A stretch of 64,000 nt of DNA, taken from assembly GCA_001599975.1 (NCBI GenBank), contig BCIO01000002.1, positions 1,116,001 to 1,180,000 on the forward strand, in the 5' to 3' direction. Shown piece after piece: positions 24,008-35,850 of this stretch. Every line of letters begins with the position of its first letter. The stretch's first letter is position 1. The translations under genes were made by a program, and so were the position numbers. Source of the DNA: Cystobasidiopsis lactophilus. Its lineage: Eukaryota > Basidiomycota > Agaricostilbomycetes > Agaricostilbales > Chionosphaeraceae. The notes beneath the pieces were generated by a model. It saw only the letters and a list, made by a program, of their open reading frames with translations. It made no database searches and was not told where the DNA came from.

Positions 24008-25676
24008 ATGCCTGATATCAAGATCGCCCACAAGATTGAGGAGGCCCACTTCTTCGTGGACGCCGTCCTCTTTGACATGGTGCGTTTCCATTCCGAATCA
24101 TTTCACATGCGTTATCAGAGCTCACGGTTCCCCTGTTTGACACGTTCGTAGGATGGCACCCTCGTCGACTCCATCACTGTGCGTTTTTTGGCTGCTGTCT
24201 TGCTTGTACAGGGGTGGTGATGCTAACTTCAAAGCGAACCAGGCCGTCGAATCAGCTTGGGGAAGCGTCGCTGAAGATCTTGGCATGGATCGTGACGAGG
24301 TCATCGAGGCCACTCACGGTAAGCTGCACCTGTAGCTGTTGATCAGGCGGTGTGCTAAACCAGGGGTGCAGGCCGTCGAGCGATTGACAACCTTCGCGAC
24401 TTGAAGCCGGAGTTGACCAAGTGAGTTGATACTCTTTGATCTGGCCGCCCCTCGACCTTGCCATCTAATCCATGATCTAGGACTCCTGACCCGGAAATGG
24501 ACCCTCATGTGAAAGAATTTGAAGAGAAGATCCTGGCCGAGGCCGACTCTTTTCAAAAGGAGGTCCGAAGCCGTCGCGAGAGCGTTGCTTCATCCCGAGT
24601 GCGTTGTCTCTTCCACTTCTTCGCATGTAATCATACTAACACAAGAGTGTGCTTAGGCCGCATCGCGCCGAGCATCTCGCTCTGCCAGTTTTGTCGGCAC
24701 CCCTCGCGAAGGCAGCACCCCTGGCTCTCGCGACGAGTCTCGCGGCCCATCTCAGCCCCCTAGCCGAAAGAACTCGATGTCTGCAACACGAGCTAGCAGC
24801 CGGTCTGGTTCGTTCGCCTCCGAACTCAGCAAGCGCATGTTGGGCATGTCGGTGAGTATCCGACCTAAATTTTTAAGTTCGAATGACGAAAACTGATCGT
24901 CTATCGGAACTGTAGATTACCCAACTGTCGATGAGCTCTGGCACTCCTCCGGCCAAGCCAACCGACTCGCCTGGCACCATCGACTCCGGCGTCGGCTTGG
25001 ACGCCACCGTTGAGTCGCCCAAGCAGGTCACCGAGGACGACCCTTTCTACGACGACGAGGACGAGGAGATCGACATTGATTCCATCCACGTCGACACCAG
25101 CGACTTGACCGATGCATCAGTCAAGATTTTGCCTGGCGTCCGCCGCATGATTGACTCGATCCCTCACGGCAGGTGGTGTGTTGCCACCTCGGGCGCGGTG
25201 AGTTCCAGACCTGTTTCCTGCCTTTGACATAAACTGAATGTTAAGAGCTAGACTACCTACTGCCACGGTGCCTTGAAGCGTGTCGGCATTGATTTGCCAC
25301 CCGTGGTGATCACCGCCGACCACAAGGAGCTCAAGCGCGGCAAGCCCTTCCCTGGTGAGTTGGGATACATCTCCATCAACAACATCTTCTTACAAGATGC
25401 ACTACAGACCCGTTCATCTTGGCCGCCCAAAAGATGGGTTACGACCCGAAGCGCTGCCTCGTCGTCGAGGACAGCCCGAGCGGCATCAAGGCCGGTGTCG
25501 CTTCCGGCGCCACTACCATCGCTGTCGCTACCTCTCACCCCATCGAGAAGATCAAGGATTGCGGCCAGACCTACCTGGTCCCCACCTTGGACTGTGTCAC
25601 CGTCGAGCCCCAGCCCGATGGACGCCTCAAGATTCACATTCACCCTGCGCCCGAGAAGCCCTCCGTCGAAGCATAG
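24008..25676 (+). CDS. HAD-family phosphatase, glycerol-3-phosphatase-like, with disordered insertion
   Basis: HAD hydrolase of the GPP/DOG subgroup, expected to dephosphorylate glycerol-3-phosphate or a sugar phosphate. Exons 24008-24079, 24152-24178, 24243-24318, 24372-24420, 24481-24598, 24657-24851, 24916-25197, 25252-25354, 25408-25676; 396 aa. Motif I is LFDMDGTLVDS (split by an intron), motif II CVATSGA, motif III Lys in KRGKPFPDPFIL, and motif IV CLVVEDSPSGIKAG. HGRRAIDNLRDLKPEL matches the GPP cap. Between the cap and SVKILPGVRRMIDSIPHGRW lies an insertion of about 130 residues, first Ser/Arg-rich and then acidic, which normal GPP enzymes (about 250 aa) lack. Catalytic residues are all present. 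Confidence 0.88.
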
Positions 25677-25935
25677 ACTCGCATCGCTTTGTTCAACTGC
25701 ATCACTTCACTCCTCCGCTCATCGCAAAGTAGACTCTCCCAAAGAAATTGTGTAGACAGCATTTTTGCCCAAAGATTTGATAGATCAAGCTAGACCAAGC
25801 TTAGCCAAAGAGTTTTGTACATAATCTGCACTTTTGCCACTGTTGCTTCTTATTTTCGCATCCCTGTTACCGCCTGCGCCGCACCGCCGAACTCCAAATA
25901 CGCGAAGGAGAAGCAATTCTGAGCCATCGTCCACC

Positions 25936-27225
25936 ATGTCTTCCAACATTTCTCACTTGGCTAGCGGCTCTATCGCTGGAGCGTGCTCATGTGTGCTGTT
26001 TCAACCTGTGGATCGTACGGTTGCCTGCTGTCTTCCCTCGATCCAATATTTATGCAAGCCGATTTGGCAGTCGTGAAGACCCGGTTGCAGCAAATGGGCT
26101 CTGCTCAAATCAAATCGTATGCTTCATTCATCACTCTGATGGAAGACGATTCGATCGCAAGCCTCTAGATCCGCCTTTCAGACTGCCCGGCAAATCGCGA
26201 CGGTTGACGGTCTCCCGGCCCTTTGGAGTGGCCTGTGAATCTATCGCTCCTTGTAGACTCTTCTGTTGGATCTGACCTCCTCCAACTCAAGAACACCGAC
26301 CCTAATACGGAATGTGCCCGGCATTGGCCTCTACTTCATGGCGTTACGACAGATGCGGGTCCTACTTGCCTCGCCCCTCCAGAAGCAGGCAACTAGGCCA
26401 AAGCTCAGTCCAGCACAAGACATCTTGACAGGCGCAGCTGCGAGAACAAGTGTGGGATTCGTTCTTCAGCGTAAGATGGATCCTCTCCCTTGCGCCGAGC
26501 CCCTCTGAAGTAGCCTTTACAGCTTTCACGGTCATGAAGACACGCCTAGAGTCGTCTTTGTATTCCCAAAAGTCGTTTGTGGCATCTGCCACCACTTTGT
26601 TCAAGGCGGAAGGCGTCGCCGGCTTGTGGCGAGGCACACTCACCACGGCAGCTCGGGATGCGCCGTACTCGGGTAAGACTTTTGCTTATCTCACATGCTC
26701 CTGTTGGAATCCTCTATGCCGCAGGCCTGTTCATCTTCACGTACGAGCGCAGTAGACGGATGTTACAGTTGGTGAAGAAAGGCGCTATCCCGCTATGGGT
26801 GGTAGACACCGCTTCAGTGAGTCTATGTAGCACCCGATTAAACATAGTGGCTCAATTGGAACTCCAGGCATCAATAGGAGGCATCCTGTCTACTCTAGCA
26901 ACTGCTCCGTAGGCCATTGTCCTGGCCTTTCTTAACCTGGCTGACAACCTGGCCAAAGGTTCGATATGATCAAGACGCAAAGACAGCTAGCACCTAAAAT
27001 CTATACATCTGCACTGGTAACTTCGCGCCTCATCTTTGCAAAGCGGGGGCTGCAAGGTTTTTTTGCCGGCTCTGGGCTGCGAGTGCTCCGCAAGGCTGGC
27101 AGCAGGTAGGTCTTCTCAACGTGCACTTCAAGTGTGAACATGCTAATATTTACAGCAGTGCAGTCGCATTTGCCACATACGAAGCGTTGGTCCGACGAGG
27201 GGCCAGGAAGAGTGCTTCTTCATAA
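25936..27225 (+). CDS. HEM25: Mitochondrial glycine carrier (SLC25A38/Hem25)
   Basis: Inner-membrane carrier that imports glycine for haem synthesis in yeast and animals. Exons 25936-26014, 26071-26116, 26169-26234, 26292-26470, 26523-26672, 26725-26816, 26868-26908, 26959-27105, 27156-27225; 289 aa, typical of the family. Three carrier repeats with signatures PVDLVKTRLQQ, QPFTVMKTRLES and APFDMIKTQRQ, each completed across an intron. The segments LWSGLTPTLIRNVPG and LWRGTLTTAARDAPYSG are diagnostic of SLC25A38. All phases agree. Its stop codon at 27223-27225 is immediately next to the opposing stop of the gelsolin-like gene. Confidence 0.93.
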
Positions 27226-30200
27226 ATCATCGGGGGAAATGCCAACGGGCAAACAACACTCATCACCCAGCTCTTTTCGAGACACCGACGTTCTCTCCAG
27301 TTGCTCGCGCGCTTCTGAGAGTGTGTGACAATTGAGTTGAGTTGGGTGGAGGGAGGAATTCTGATGGCGATTTCTGAGCTGGGGCCCAAAAAGTGTACAC
27401 GGGTGCTCACCAAGCCTTGGAGATCTCTAGACCGGTGGGCAGCAGCTAGATCGACGGGAATCTTTGAAAAGATAATGCATTCAGCCTGTCGTCTGAGGTA
27501 TATGACGGGGACTCACGATTGTTGGGAAGACGAGGCAGTGGATGGGTCTCGATCTGCCCTGCAGTATTGATTCGGCCACTCCCAGGCTGAAGGCGATGTC
27601 CACTTTGTCACCACGCTTGGCAGGTGGCACCAGGACGTAGATCTCGAGGCCTGTGTCTGCGATAGAGATGCTGTCCGCAGAGGCAGTGGCGGTTCGAGAC
27701 AAAGGCGTGGAGGCAAAAGTCTCGACCGAGTAAAGGAGTGGGTGGAAACGCAGCTGAGACCGACGCCGCCAGAGCTGTTGGTGCCCATCAATTATGAACA
27801 CCTTTCTAGCAGAAGCAAAAACGCACGATGGAAGAGGCGTAACCTTGGTCCCTGTTGCCGAGGACCTGCCACAGCATGCCAGCCCGCGTTGGGCTTTCTT
27901 CATCGGCTCGGCGAGTGTTAGAGCCCAGGGTCTTTGCGAGGTCTTCCGCGGTTGTCCGCTGAAGCGGCGTGCTGGATTTGCCGTGCCACACACAGGTGGA
28001 GCCCATCAGCGCCAAGACGTAAGAGAAGCCGGTGCAGATGGAGCTCGAATCCTGTGGGTTCAATGTACCACCAACGACATCAGCATTCCGCGGCTGACGA
28101 GAGAGGCGCTGCAACTTACCAGTGGAACCTCTGATGTGACCGTCACACCCTCTTTGCCCTCGACCACTCGATAAAGGCAAGTATTGGCAGGGTCAAAAGT
28201 CGACCTGCTGGCCTGCCTCACCAACAGCCTCCGGCCACCCAAGGCACCGGCAATCTCTTGTTCCAACCCTTCTCCTTGGTGGACCTCGACAAGCTCCGCT
28301 CGATAGCGCTTGCACAGCTCGTCGATCTTCCGCTGCTTGCTCGCCTCTTGGTCCGCCGCGCCCCCGTGCCAAACCATGAGGCGAGTCTCCACCAATCCGT
28401 CGGCACCTTTCGCCCTTTGCACGAGGATCACCGACTCTGCCGAGTAGAATACACTCTGCTCTTTTCCAGAAAGAGGCAGCAGGTTGTCGGACTGGAGCGC
28501 AAAGACGTCGACGCTCAGGGTGGACGAGGAGGGGAACAGGACGCTTTCCTCGGGCTGGTTCAAGATGCGGTCTAGGTCCCGGATTTGAAGAGCAGCTGCT
28601 TTGAATGCTGTGGGGCATGGTCCTTGAAGCATTCCATTGGAATGACGGAGGTCCGGACCCACCTGGGAATGTCACATCGCCCCTGCTACTAGCGCCACTA
28701 GTGCTGGACTGAGGAGCAGGTCGGGCTGGTCTTCTCCAAGTGGTGCTACTTCCTTGTGTCGGCTTGTCTTCAATCTTTGACGTTGCCGACCAGCTCGGCA
28801 TCGAGCGGTGGGAAGAAGGCCGCGACCCGCTGCTGGTGCCGGCAATGTCGCTCGCCACGTCCGCCGCCGACCTCCTTTCGGGCGAGGGCGGGCGGTAGGA
28901 GGATTCCAAGAGCTCCACCGGCGGCTCGTTGTTGCGGATCAACGTGGACATGGTGGGCTCTTGGCTGGGCAAGGTGGGCGTCGAGACTTGCTTGGGCTTG
29001 GCCATGCCCGGCAGAGCTACCCGGTTGGTTTTGGGCGTCCAGCTATCGGCAGAGGGCGATTGAGGGGATTTCAAGCTCGGGGAGAGGTGAGGGGAGGAAG
29101 TGATGGGCGCCCGATTGTCCCAGGTCGCCTTCAAGCTGGCCAGAGACGGCTTCTCAGAGACCGTGCTGCGAAAGGAAGTGGGCTTGGAAGGCGACTCTTC
29201 CGCGGTCGGTGCCGGAAAGTCATCAGCGGAAGAGGCGGGCGTGTCAAGAGACGAGGAGGGCAGAGCGGTGGTAGTGGTTCGGGCTGTCGACTTTCGGGGG
29301 CCTTTCGGACGCTCTCGGTTTGGATGTATCAAAGGCTGCGAGGAAGATGAAGGCGCATCAAAGGTGGAAGGAGCGGGTTCCGGCTCGAGGTTCGGCGATT
29401 GTGCCACCGCACTGCGCGGAATGTAGGGCAGGGAGGCGGGCTCGGGAGACGGTGGCTCGAACCGGTCCAGAACAGACGCTCTCTTGTAGGCAGGAACAGA
29501 CTTGCTGGCAGGCGATCCCGGCGCTGGGCCGCTCTGCTGCTCCAAGTTTTGGCTCCAAGCTAGGCGCTCTTTCACTGTCCAATTTCGCCGACCTCAACAC
29601 AGACATTTGCGATCATTATACCGGCAAAAACGCACCGATGTTGCTGCTCTTGAGCCTGGTCAAGCTGGCGGTGGGAGCCTTGTCGCTGGCAGATGTGGAC
29701 GCCAAAGCCGAGGACACATACTTGGACGCAACCGGCTTGCTGGGCGAGTCCTCCACGCCTTTGGACACCAACGACGTTTCCGATTTGACCGGGAACACGG
29801 CCGGCTTGTCGTCCAAGGGCGCGGAGGGGGAAGAGTCGTAGGTGGAGCTCCTTTGTGCCAAGCCCGGCAGCGGCACCCCTCCTCGCTTGTTCCTCTCTGC
29901 CAGCAGGTTCGGGTTCTTGGACAGGAAGGAGGCCACGGGAGCGCTGTCGACCTCCTCGAGATCCGCCTGAGCCTTGGGCTTGTTCAGCCTGGGACCATTG
30001 ACACTTCGGTTGCCGCCGATGAAGTGGGCGAGCGAGACCGGCGAGCCTGACTGGAGCAAGCCGGCGTCCACTGGAAGCGTCTGCGCCTTGAGCTGCTCAA
30101 AGGTCTTGGCAGGGCTGGCCGCAGGCGAGTCTGCGTTTGACAAGTTTGTTGATTTCAGCTTGAGCGCACTTCTTTAGGAGCGAGACACGCACTGAGCCGG

Positions 30201-30247
30201 CTCGACCGAGCGGCTCGAGAGGCCAGGATCGTGTCGTAGTCTGGCAT
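27220..30247 (-). CDS. DUF4045/gelsolin-repeat protein
   Basis: Probable actin-associated protein: long disordered Ser/Pro-rich N-terminal half and gelsolin-like repeats in the C-terminal half. Exons 30193-30247, 29622-30130, 28663-29566, 28120-28622, 27827-28051, 27517-27774, 27401-27461, 27220-27314; 869 aa. The start is MPDYDTILASRAARSSRLNS. Gelsolin-like segments include VILVQRAKGADGLVETRLMV plus VWHGG, then STCVWHGKSS, then MLWQVLGNRDQGYASSILWR and RFHPLLYSVE. The end PVGISPDDL comes from the last exon. The family (fungal proteins joining DUF4045 with gelsolin) is recalled from layout, not searched. The intron at 28623-28662 is only 40 nt. The third exon start and the last two exons are less certain. 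Confidence 0.8.
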
Positions 30248-30491
30248 TCGTTGAGCTGCCTTCGCTGGCAGAATGGGGACAGGAGGTCCGCCAACCGAGG
30301 CCGGTGAGCCGCGTGAGCGTGGACTGCCCGACTCTTGGTCTCGCGGTAGCGGACAGCAACTGAAGCAACAAAAAAGTAGAACCCCTTTGATGCACTGGAA
30401 AGGACGCAGAAGCTAGGAATAGGCCAGTCCAAGTTCCTCAAAAGAACCTCCCGTCTCCTTCGCCACCAACTGTCCCCACTACCCATATTGA

Positions 30492-32039
30492 CTACTGCTT
30501 CTGCGCAATCTGAGCCAAGATGGTGGCTCTGCGACTGTTGGTCTTGGGTTCGGCGGTGTACTCCGGCTTGCATTCCTTGTCCAAGGTGCGCAAAATGTCG
30601 TCCGCCACCTCGAAGCGGCCCAGCACAAACTCGAACAAGCCAGCAGTGCCGGCCCAGTCGTGGTCTTTGTTCGTGACCCGAATGCCAATGGCTTCAATGG
30701 AGGTCGGGTCGAGAGGGTGCTTCTGTCGGGTGGCGCCAGGAGCCCAAGGGTTGGTGGCGTGAAAGCCATCGGAGCCAACTAGATGAAAGTGGCGCCACGG
30801 GATGGTGCAGACTTGAGCCTTGCGAACGTCTTTGGGCGAGGGGTGGAGCATGGTGGTGCCGCCCACGTTGCGCAAGGTGAAGCAGAAGACCTCTTTTGCT
30901 CTGGTCCGCAGGTGGACTTGGAAGCCGTCCGGGCGGATGTTGTCGTGTCCTCGGGGAAATCGAGCACAGCTCCACCGGTACTCGAAACGAACGCCCCGAG
31001 TGGAGCGCAAGAGGTGAGAGTCGAACGGGAGGGGCGCCATGAATTCGCAAAGGTGGCATTCGCAGGCGGCCATTCTGTTGAACAGCTCGTCGTTGTTGGT
31101 CCGCGGCATGAACTTTGCGATAGATTTAGGATTTGGGAATTCGAAAGCGCCTGGGGCTCACTTGAACTTCATCGTCTTGAGGCGCCAAGCTTCCGAAGAA
31201 CCTGACGGCCGAGCCATTTTGCAGGACCTCGACATGGGCTTTGCTGCGGGGGTCTGGCACATCTCGCCGCTCCATCTGTTCTATAGACCAAGGGCGGGCT
31301 CTGGACCCAAACACAGTTCTCTTGCGTTTGCAGTCGCATTCCTTCAGCACATGAATGATCGTCTTTGCACCGGTGTACAGCTCCACCTCAATTTGGCTGA
31401 AGTAGGCGTCCAAGCGCTGGTCTAGCATGCCTCGAGCGGGATGATCCATCCCAGAAGGATCGGCTTTGACGACCTGCTGATCCGGGTCGATCTGGGTTGC
31501 TGATCAGCTTCGAGTACACGATGAGGCTACCAAGAAACGTACAGCAATGCACGTCAACTTGTGCGCCTTCCAGTGAGCCCTTTGGCAATCCGCATTCTAG
31601 ATAGGTCGTCAGGGTGTTCCAGCCTCACATCGAGGGCTTAACTTACGCAATAGCCAAACTTCCTGCAGCGACTGCAAAGAAGCCTCTCACTTCTTTCTGC
31701 AGGCAACGCAGTGTGACAGTAGCCGCACACAATGCCCCACAAAACCAGTTGGTCCAGTGGAAAGATGGGGGTGTTGGGCTCGCACAGGGAGTAGTTGTCC
31801 AGCGTCTGCATGGTCATCCCCTTGCCGCCAAGGCGCTGATAGCGGTTGATGATGGTCTGCTTGTCTTCGACGCCGAGCTTGGCAATGTCGATGTCGCCGC
31901 TCGAGAAGGCGGACGACAACTGGTCATTGGCTGATCCTGGGTGAGATTCGGAAGTCGTATGAAACTTGCAGCCCGGGCAGCAGTGCGGGATGGATGGGTT
32001 GAATCGGCATTCGGGGCAGCAAGGGTTGCCAGTGCTCAT
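30492..32039 (-). CDS. MYND zinc-finger protein of unknown function
   Basis: Exons 31647-32039, 31543-31596, 31162-31491, 30492-31112; 465 aa. The N-terminus is Cys-rich (MSTGNPCCPECRFNP, CCPGCKFH). At about residues 108-150 there is a MYND-type zinc finger, CGYCHTAL...CSRCRKF, GYCNADCQRAHWKAHKLTC, completed across the 31597-31646 intron. MYND domains mediate protein contacts. The C-terminal 300 residues (ITPWRHFH-like, NPWAPGATRQKHPLDPTSIE, EFVLGRFEVADDILRTL) match no family I know. Divergent from the methyltransferase at 32503, with 463 bp between. Confidence 0.8.
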
Positions 32040-32502
32040 CTTGCTGCTGCAACAACCAGAAGGGAAAGCGAACCGGACGAGAGGGGACAAAAGCGGACTA
32101 AGCGGAGAAGAACGTGGACCCGCTCCAAAATCCGGCTAAAGAGGTTCCGAAGTGGCCGCGGAAGTTTGAGCCTCGCGAAATGCAGCGTGGCTGCGAGACA
32201 CACCCATCGCGACGCTCCTGTGCCACACCAAAACTGGAGATGATTCAGCCATGGACAACGACGCGTCCAAGTTCCAAGTGTTGAAGTCGATCATCACCTT
32301 CTTGTTGTCTGCTGGCCCAGAAGGACAGCGCCAGCACACTCGCAACAGCAAAGGGTTAAATTCTAGACCACGCACTCGATGAACAGCACGTCGTCAGCGC
32401 ATGCCGGGATTGAGGCCTTTTCGGAGCGCAGCAGCCATCTCGCACCAGCTTGAAGCCTCTCTTCTCCACAAACAACGACCAGGCATTTCAAAGCACGCAG
32501 AA
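32040..32502. promoter_or_regulatory. Divergent promoter region, MYND protein / His-rich methyltransferase
   Basis: About 460 bp between two start codons in opposite directions. Contains short A/G-rich and C-rich patches. No gene, repeat or RNA recognised. Confidence 0.35.
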
Positions 32503-33626
32503 ATGGCAAACACAGCGGTCGAAGCCGCCAACGCTGCCCATTTCGACAACAAGGGCGAAGAAATCTTGTGGGGTTGACCGCTCGAGTTTAAGCCACATTC
32601 CACTGACAAGAGTAATGCAGCACGTCGGAGGCAGGCGTCTATGTGTCTGAAAAGCTAGCTGGGGCTACCCTGCAAATCCTGAGGCCGCACATCGATCCGT
32701 CGTCGACCATCCTCCTGGATTATGCGTGCGGACCGGGTTCCGTCAGCTTGAAGCTGGTTGGCGACGTCAAACAGGTCATTGGCGCAGACATATCCAAAGG
32801 TAGACTTGTCCAGAAACGTCACCTCACCGCTGATCTGGTTGAGCCAGGGATGGTCGACAGCTTCAACAAGAACGCTGGCAAGCTGGCCGACGCCAAAGGC
32901 AGCCACGCTATTCACATTACTGGCTCGACGCTGCCTGCTGGCTCTTTGTATGACGTGATCATTGTAGGCGAAAGCTCCTGCGCCTGTCGGTGAAACTCAC
33001 GATCGAACCGGGACTAGTGCCTCCACACATAGTGAGTGTCCCTCCGCACGGTGGCAACTTTGCTCACATCATAGCAGCCACCACTTTGAAGATCAAGATG
33101 CGATGACTCGGATGCTAACCAGCCACCTCAAGTCTGGCGGATGGTTGTTCGTTGTGGACTTTCTGGCAGCTCACTCGCACTCTCACGGGCACGCGCAACC
33201 GGCGGAAGGCCATTCTCATGGGCACTCCCATGGACATTCTCATCAACACTACGGCCACCAACACGCTGACAAGACAGAGTCAGCGGCACTACCGGAGGGT
33301 GTTGTCCCGGGCAGCATCAGTGAGTGGCGGGGTGACTTTTGCAAGTAGTGAAGCCGTCCACTGATCTTGCCCACAGAAGCACCCAAGGAGCATATTCAAG
33401 GATTGTTCGAGAAATACTTGACCAACGTTGAGATCGATGTCAGTTGTCTCTCCATGTCTGTCAACCCACCGAACCTAAAGTTCCATGCGGCCCTTCCCAG
33501 ACGACCTTCTCATTGCCTGCTGAAGAGCTGCTGTCGAAGCAAGGCTCAGACAAGACCTTTGGCCCGTTACTCTCGGGGGGTGTCAAGTCGCTTGATTACT
33601 TCAGGGCTTTGGGGCAGAAGGCTTGA
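32503..33626 (+). CDS. SAM-dependent methyltransferase with a histidine-rich loop
   Basis: Class I methyltransferase of unknown substrate. Exons 32503-32567, 32621-32799, 32848-32963, 33018-33031, 33075-33319, 33377-33442, 33481-33626; 276 aa. Motif I is ILLDYACGPGSVSLKL followed by VIGADIS; post-motif regions are YDVIICLHTYSHHFEDQDAM and LKSGGWLFVVDFLA. Straight after the FVVDF strand, at about residues 158-188, is a His-rich loop (HSHSHGHAQPAEGHSHGHSH and on), with 13 His in 31 residues. The remaining part KEHIQGLFEKYLTNVEI and the ending DYFRALGQKA are usual for small fungal methyltransferases. The 14-nt exon is placed by phase and by the HHFED motif. The His loop could bind Ni or Zn ions; this is inference. 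Confidence 0.83.
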
Positions 33627-34169
33627 TGAACGCCTGCCTCGTTGGGCTGAAGTGTGTGCAATTGATGTTAGTTAACTCGAACTTGTATGATCCAACGAGA
33701 TCGCCACTATTTGACCAGGATTGACCCCATCATGAACCCCTCCCATTTTCAGGTTGCTTCTTAGGCTCTTGGGAGCCATCCCTCAACAAGCCCTCCCATC
33801 TCGATGTCTGTTCCACCCGAGAGCCTAAGATCGTGCCTGCTTAATGTATCGCAACCGCCAACCCATCTTTGGCTTCTGCCTCTCCAAAGTCGACATCCCA
33901 TTGCCACTGCCAGGCGTTTTCACAAGCTGGCACAAATCGGGTTCCCAAGCTCGTGCCTAGGCACCACCTTTCTATATGTAGCGCACGATAATTGTGACCA
34001 CGCGCCAACTGGCTCCCCGCCTCCTTGAGATTTTGTCTCATCGAGCCTGTGTGTGCCAAGATCGCCATCGAATTCGGTATGACGCTGTTTGAACCTTGGC
34101 CGACAGCTTGGCTGCTTGCAAGTGCAAACGACTGTTGCTCTGCTGTCGTCTTGAAGCCCGATCTCGAAA
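33627..34169. other. Intergenic, methyltransferase 3' side to fasciclin gene
   Basis: About 0.54 kb. Holds a 15-bp inverted repeat with one mismatch (33759-33773 with 33816-33830), able to form a hairpin with a 42-nt loop. Otherwise nothing is recognised. Should include the fasciclin gene promoter. Confidence 0.4.
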
Positions 34170-35850
34170 ATGAAGACTTTCTCTGGCTTATTGCTCCTGG
34201 CCGCGACCGCCTACGCCCAATCGTCGGATGCAAGTGCCGCGATCAGCTCGGTCATGAGCGCCTCCGCCACTGCTTCATCGGCTGCCCCCTCGGGATCCGC
34301 TGATTTCGCCACAGGCTTGGTGGCAGCGCTCCGTGCTCGCGGCGCGAACACCCTTGCATCCCTGGTCGCTCCTCTGGCGCCACAGTTGGGCCCTGTTCTC
34401 CAAAGCGGCCCTTTCACCATTCTGGCTCCATCAGATGCTGCCCTTGCCAATGTCGATACCTCGAATATGACTGCGCTTCAGAACAGTGCGCCCCTCTTCG
34501 TTTGCACAATCGGCCTTTGCCCAAGTCCTCTCCAGTCCTGATGTACCATGTCCTGCCTGGCCAATACCCTGCTGCTGCGCTGTCACCAAACAACAGCGTC
34601 TTGGCCACCCTTCTCGTAGGTCCACTCGGTAGACCTCTCGCGCAGACTTCATCTCACTCTTCACAGACCGGACCGGCCGTGAATTTGCCCAATGGCGCTG
34701 CTCAAGGTATTCATTCGTTTGCTCAAGAAAATGGTTTAAACTCAATGGCCGAAACTTGGTAGCCATCACTTTGGTCAAGAACCAATTTGGCACGACGGAG
34801 ATCGTTGGCCAGGGAGCGTCAGTCCTGCCGATCCAGAAATCCAACCACCAAGAGACTAAACTTCTATACAGGCGTGTTCTTGCCAATGCAACTTATCAAG
34901 ATGTTCATTCGTTTCACTTGCGCCACTGATTCGCACTAACTGACAGCTGTCGTCTAGATCCTGATCAAGCTGATTGACAAGACTCTCACCGTCCCTCCTC
35001 CCATCCCAGCCGTTCTGTCTGACCCCAATGCGGGCAACTCGGCTGCTTTGGTCTCAGTTGTCAGCTCTTTGACTCCCGACTTGGTCGCCGCGTTGAACAC
35101 GACCGCCGGCTTGACTGTCTTTGCCCCCACTGATGCTGCGTAGGCGGTCCAGTGCTTCTTAACTCTGCTCTCGGCTCATCTTCGCGTCTCTTACAATCCA
35201 GTATTTCTGCTGTTCAGGGCATAATTGCCACAGCCGCTGCTAGCAATGCCTCTTTGGTCACTTCCGTCATCGAGGGCCATGTCTTGCCCCAAGTGGTGTA
35301 CTCGACCAACATCACGGATGGTCTGTCGGCGCCCACTTTGGCCGGAAACACGCTTAGTCTGGCGGTGAACGTAAGCCATGCGTTTCCGTTTGCTCAAAGC
35401 ACGGTTTCAAATTGGAACATTCAGTCCTCTGGTGTATTTGTCACCTCCAATGGTGCCACTGCCCAGGTGTACGTCTAGTTCAGAGTTTGTTCCTCAACGG
35501 ACGCTAAAACTGCGGGCCAACAGTGTTGCTACCGACTTGTGAGACCGTCCTTCCGAATGCTCTGTTTTCATCGAGTTCAATAGAAGTTCTAGTATTGCTG
35601 CCAATGGCGTGGTCCATCGCATCAAGTGGGTTCTTGTTCATCGTGCGGTTGAGCAAAAGCTGACGCCGAGCTTCAGTCGCGTTCTCTTTTCGCCTCCCGC
35701 CGCAGCTTCCAGCGTAGGATCATCTTTATAATGGCTGCTTGCCATTGCTAACTATCGCACCAGGCTTCCGCTGCTGGGTCGGCCTCAGCCGCTGCTACTT
35801 CGGCCGCAGCCTCAGCCTCGGCTAGCGCTGCTCCCTCAGCTTCGGGCTAG
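34170..35850 (+). CDS. Secreted protein with two fasciclin (FAS1) domains
   Basis: Probable cell-surface or secreted adhesion-type protein. Exons 34170-34485, 34536-34615, 34667-34706, 34763-34817, 34872-34902, 34958-35139, 35202-35370, 35425-35468, 35524-35538, 35584-35625, 35677-35713, 35764-35850; 365 aa. Signal peptide MKTFSGLLLLAATAYAQSSD. First FAS1: GPFTILAPSDAALAN ... ILMYHVLPGQYPAAALSPNN ... TYQDILIKLIDKTL. Second: GLTVFAPTDAAISAVQGIIA ... VIEGHVLPQVVYSTNITDG ... SSSIAANGVVHRIN. The tail is an Ala/Ser run ending ASASAAPSASG; no clear GPI hydrophobic end was seen. Twelve exons, among them one of 15 nt, are supported by continuous phase and FAS1 motifs. Confidence 0.88.

Noticed and set aside
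35764-35850. GPI-anchor signal on the fasciclin protein
   Set aside because: The C-terminus is an Ala/Ser run ending in Ser-Gly without a clear hydrophobic stretch of usual length, so no anchor is claimed.
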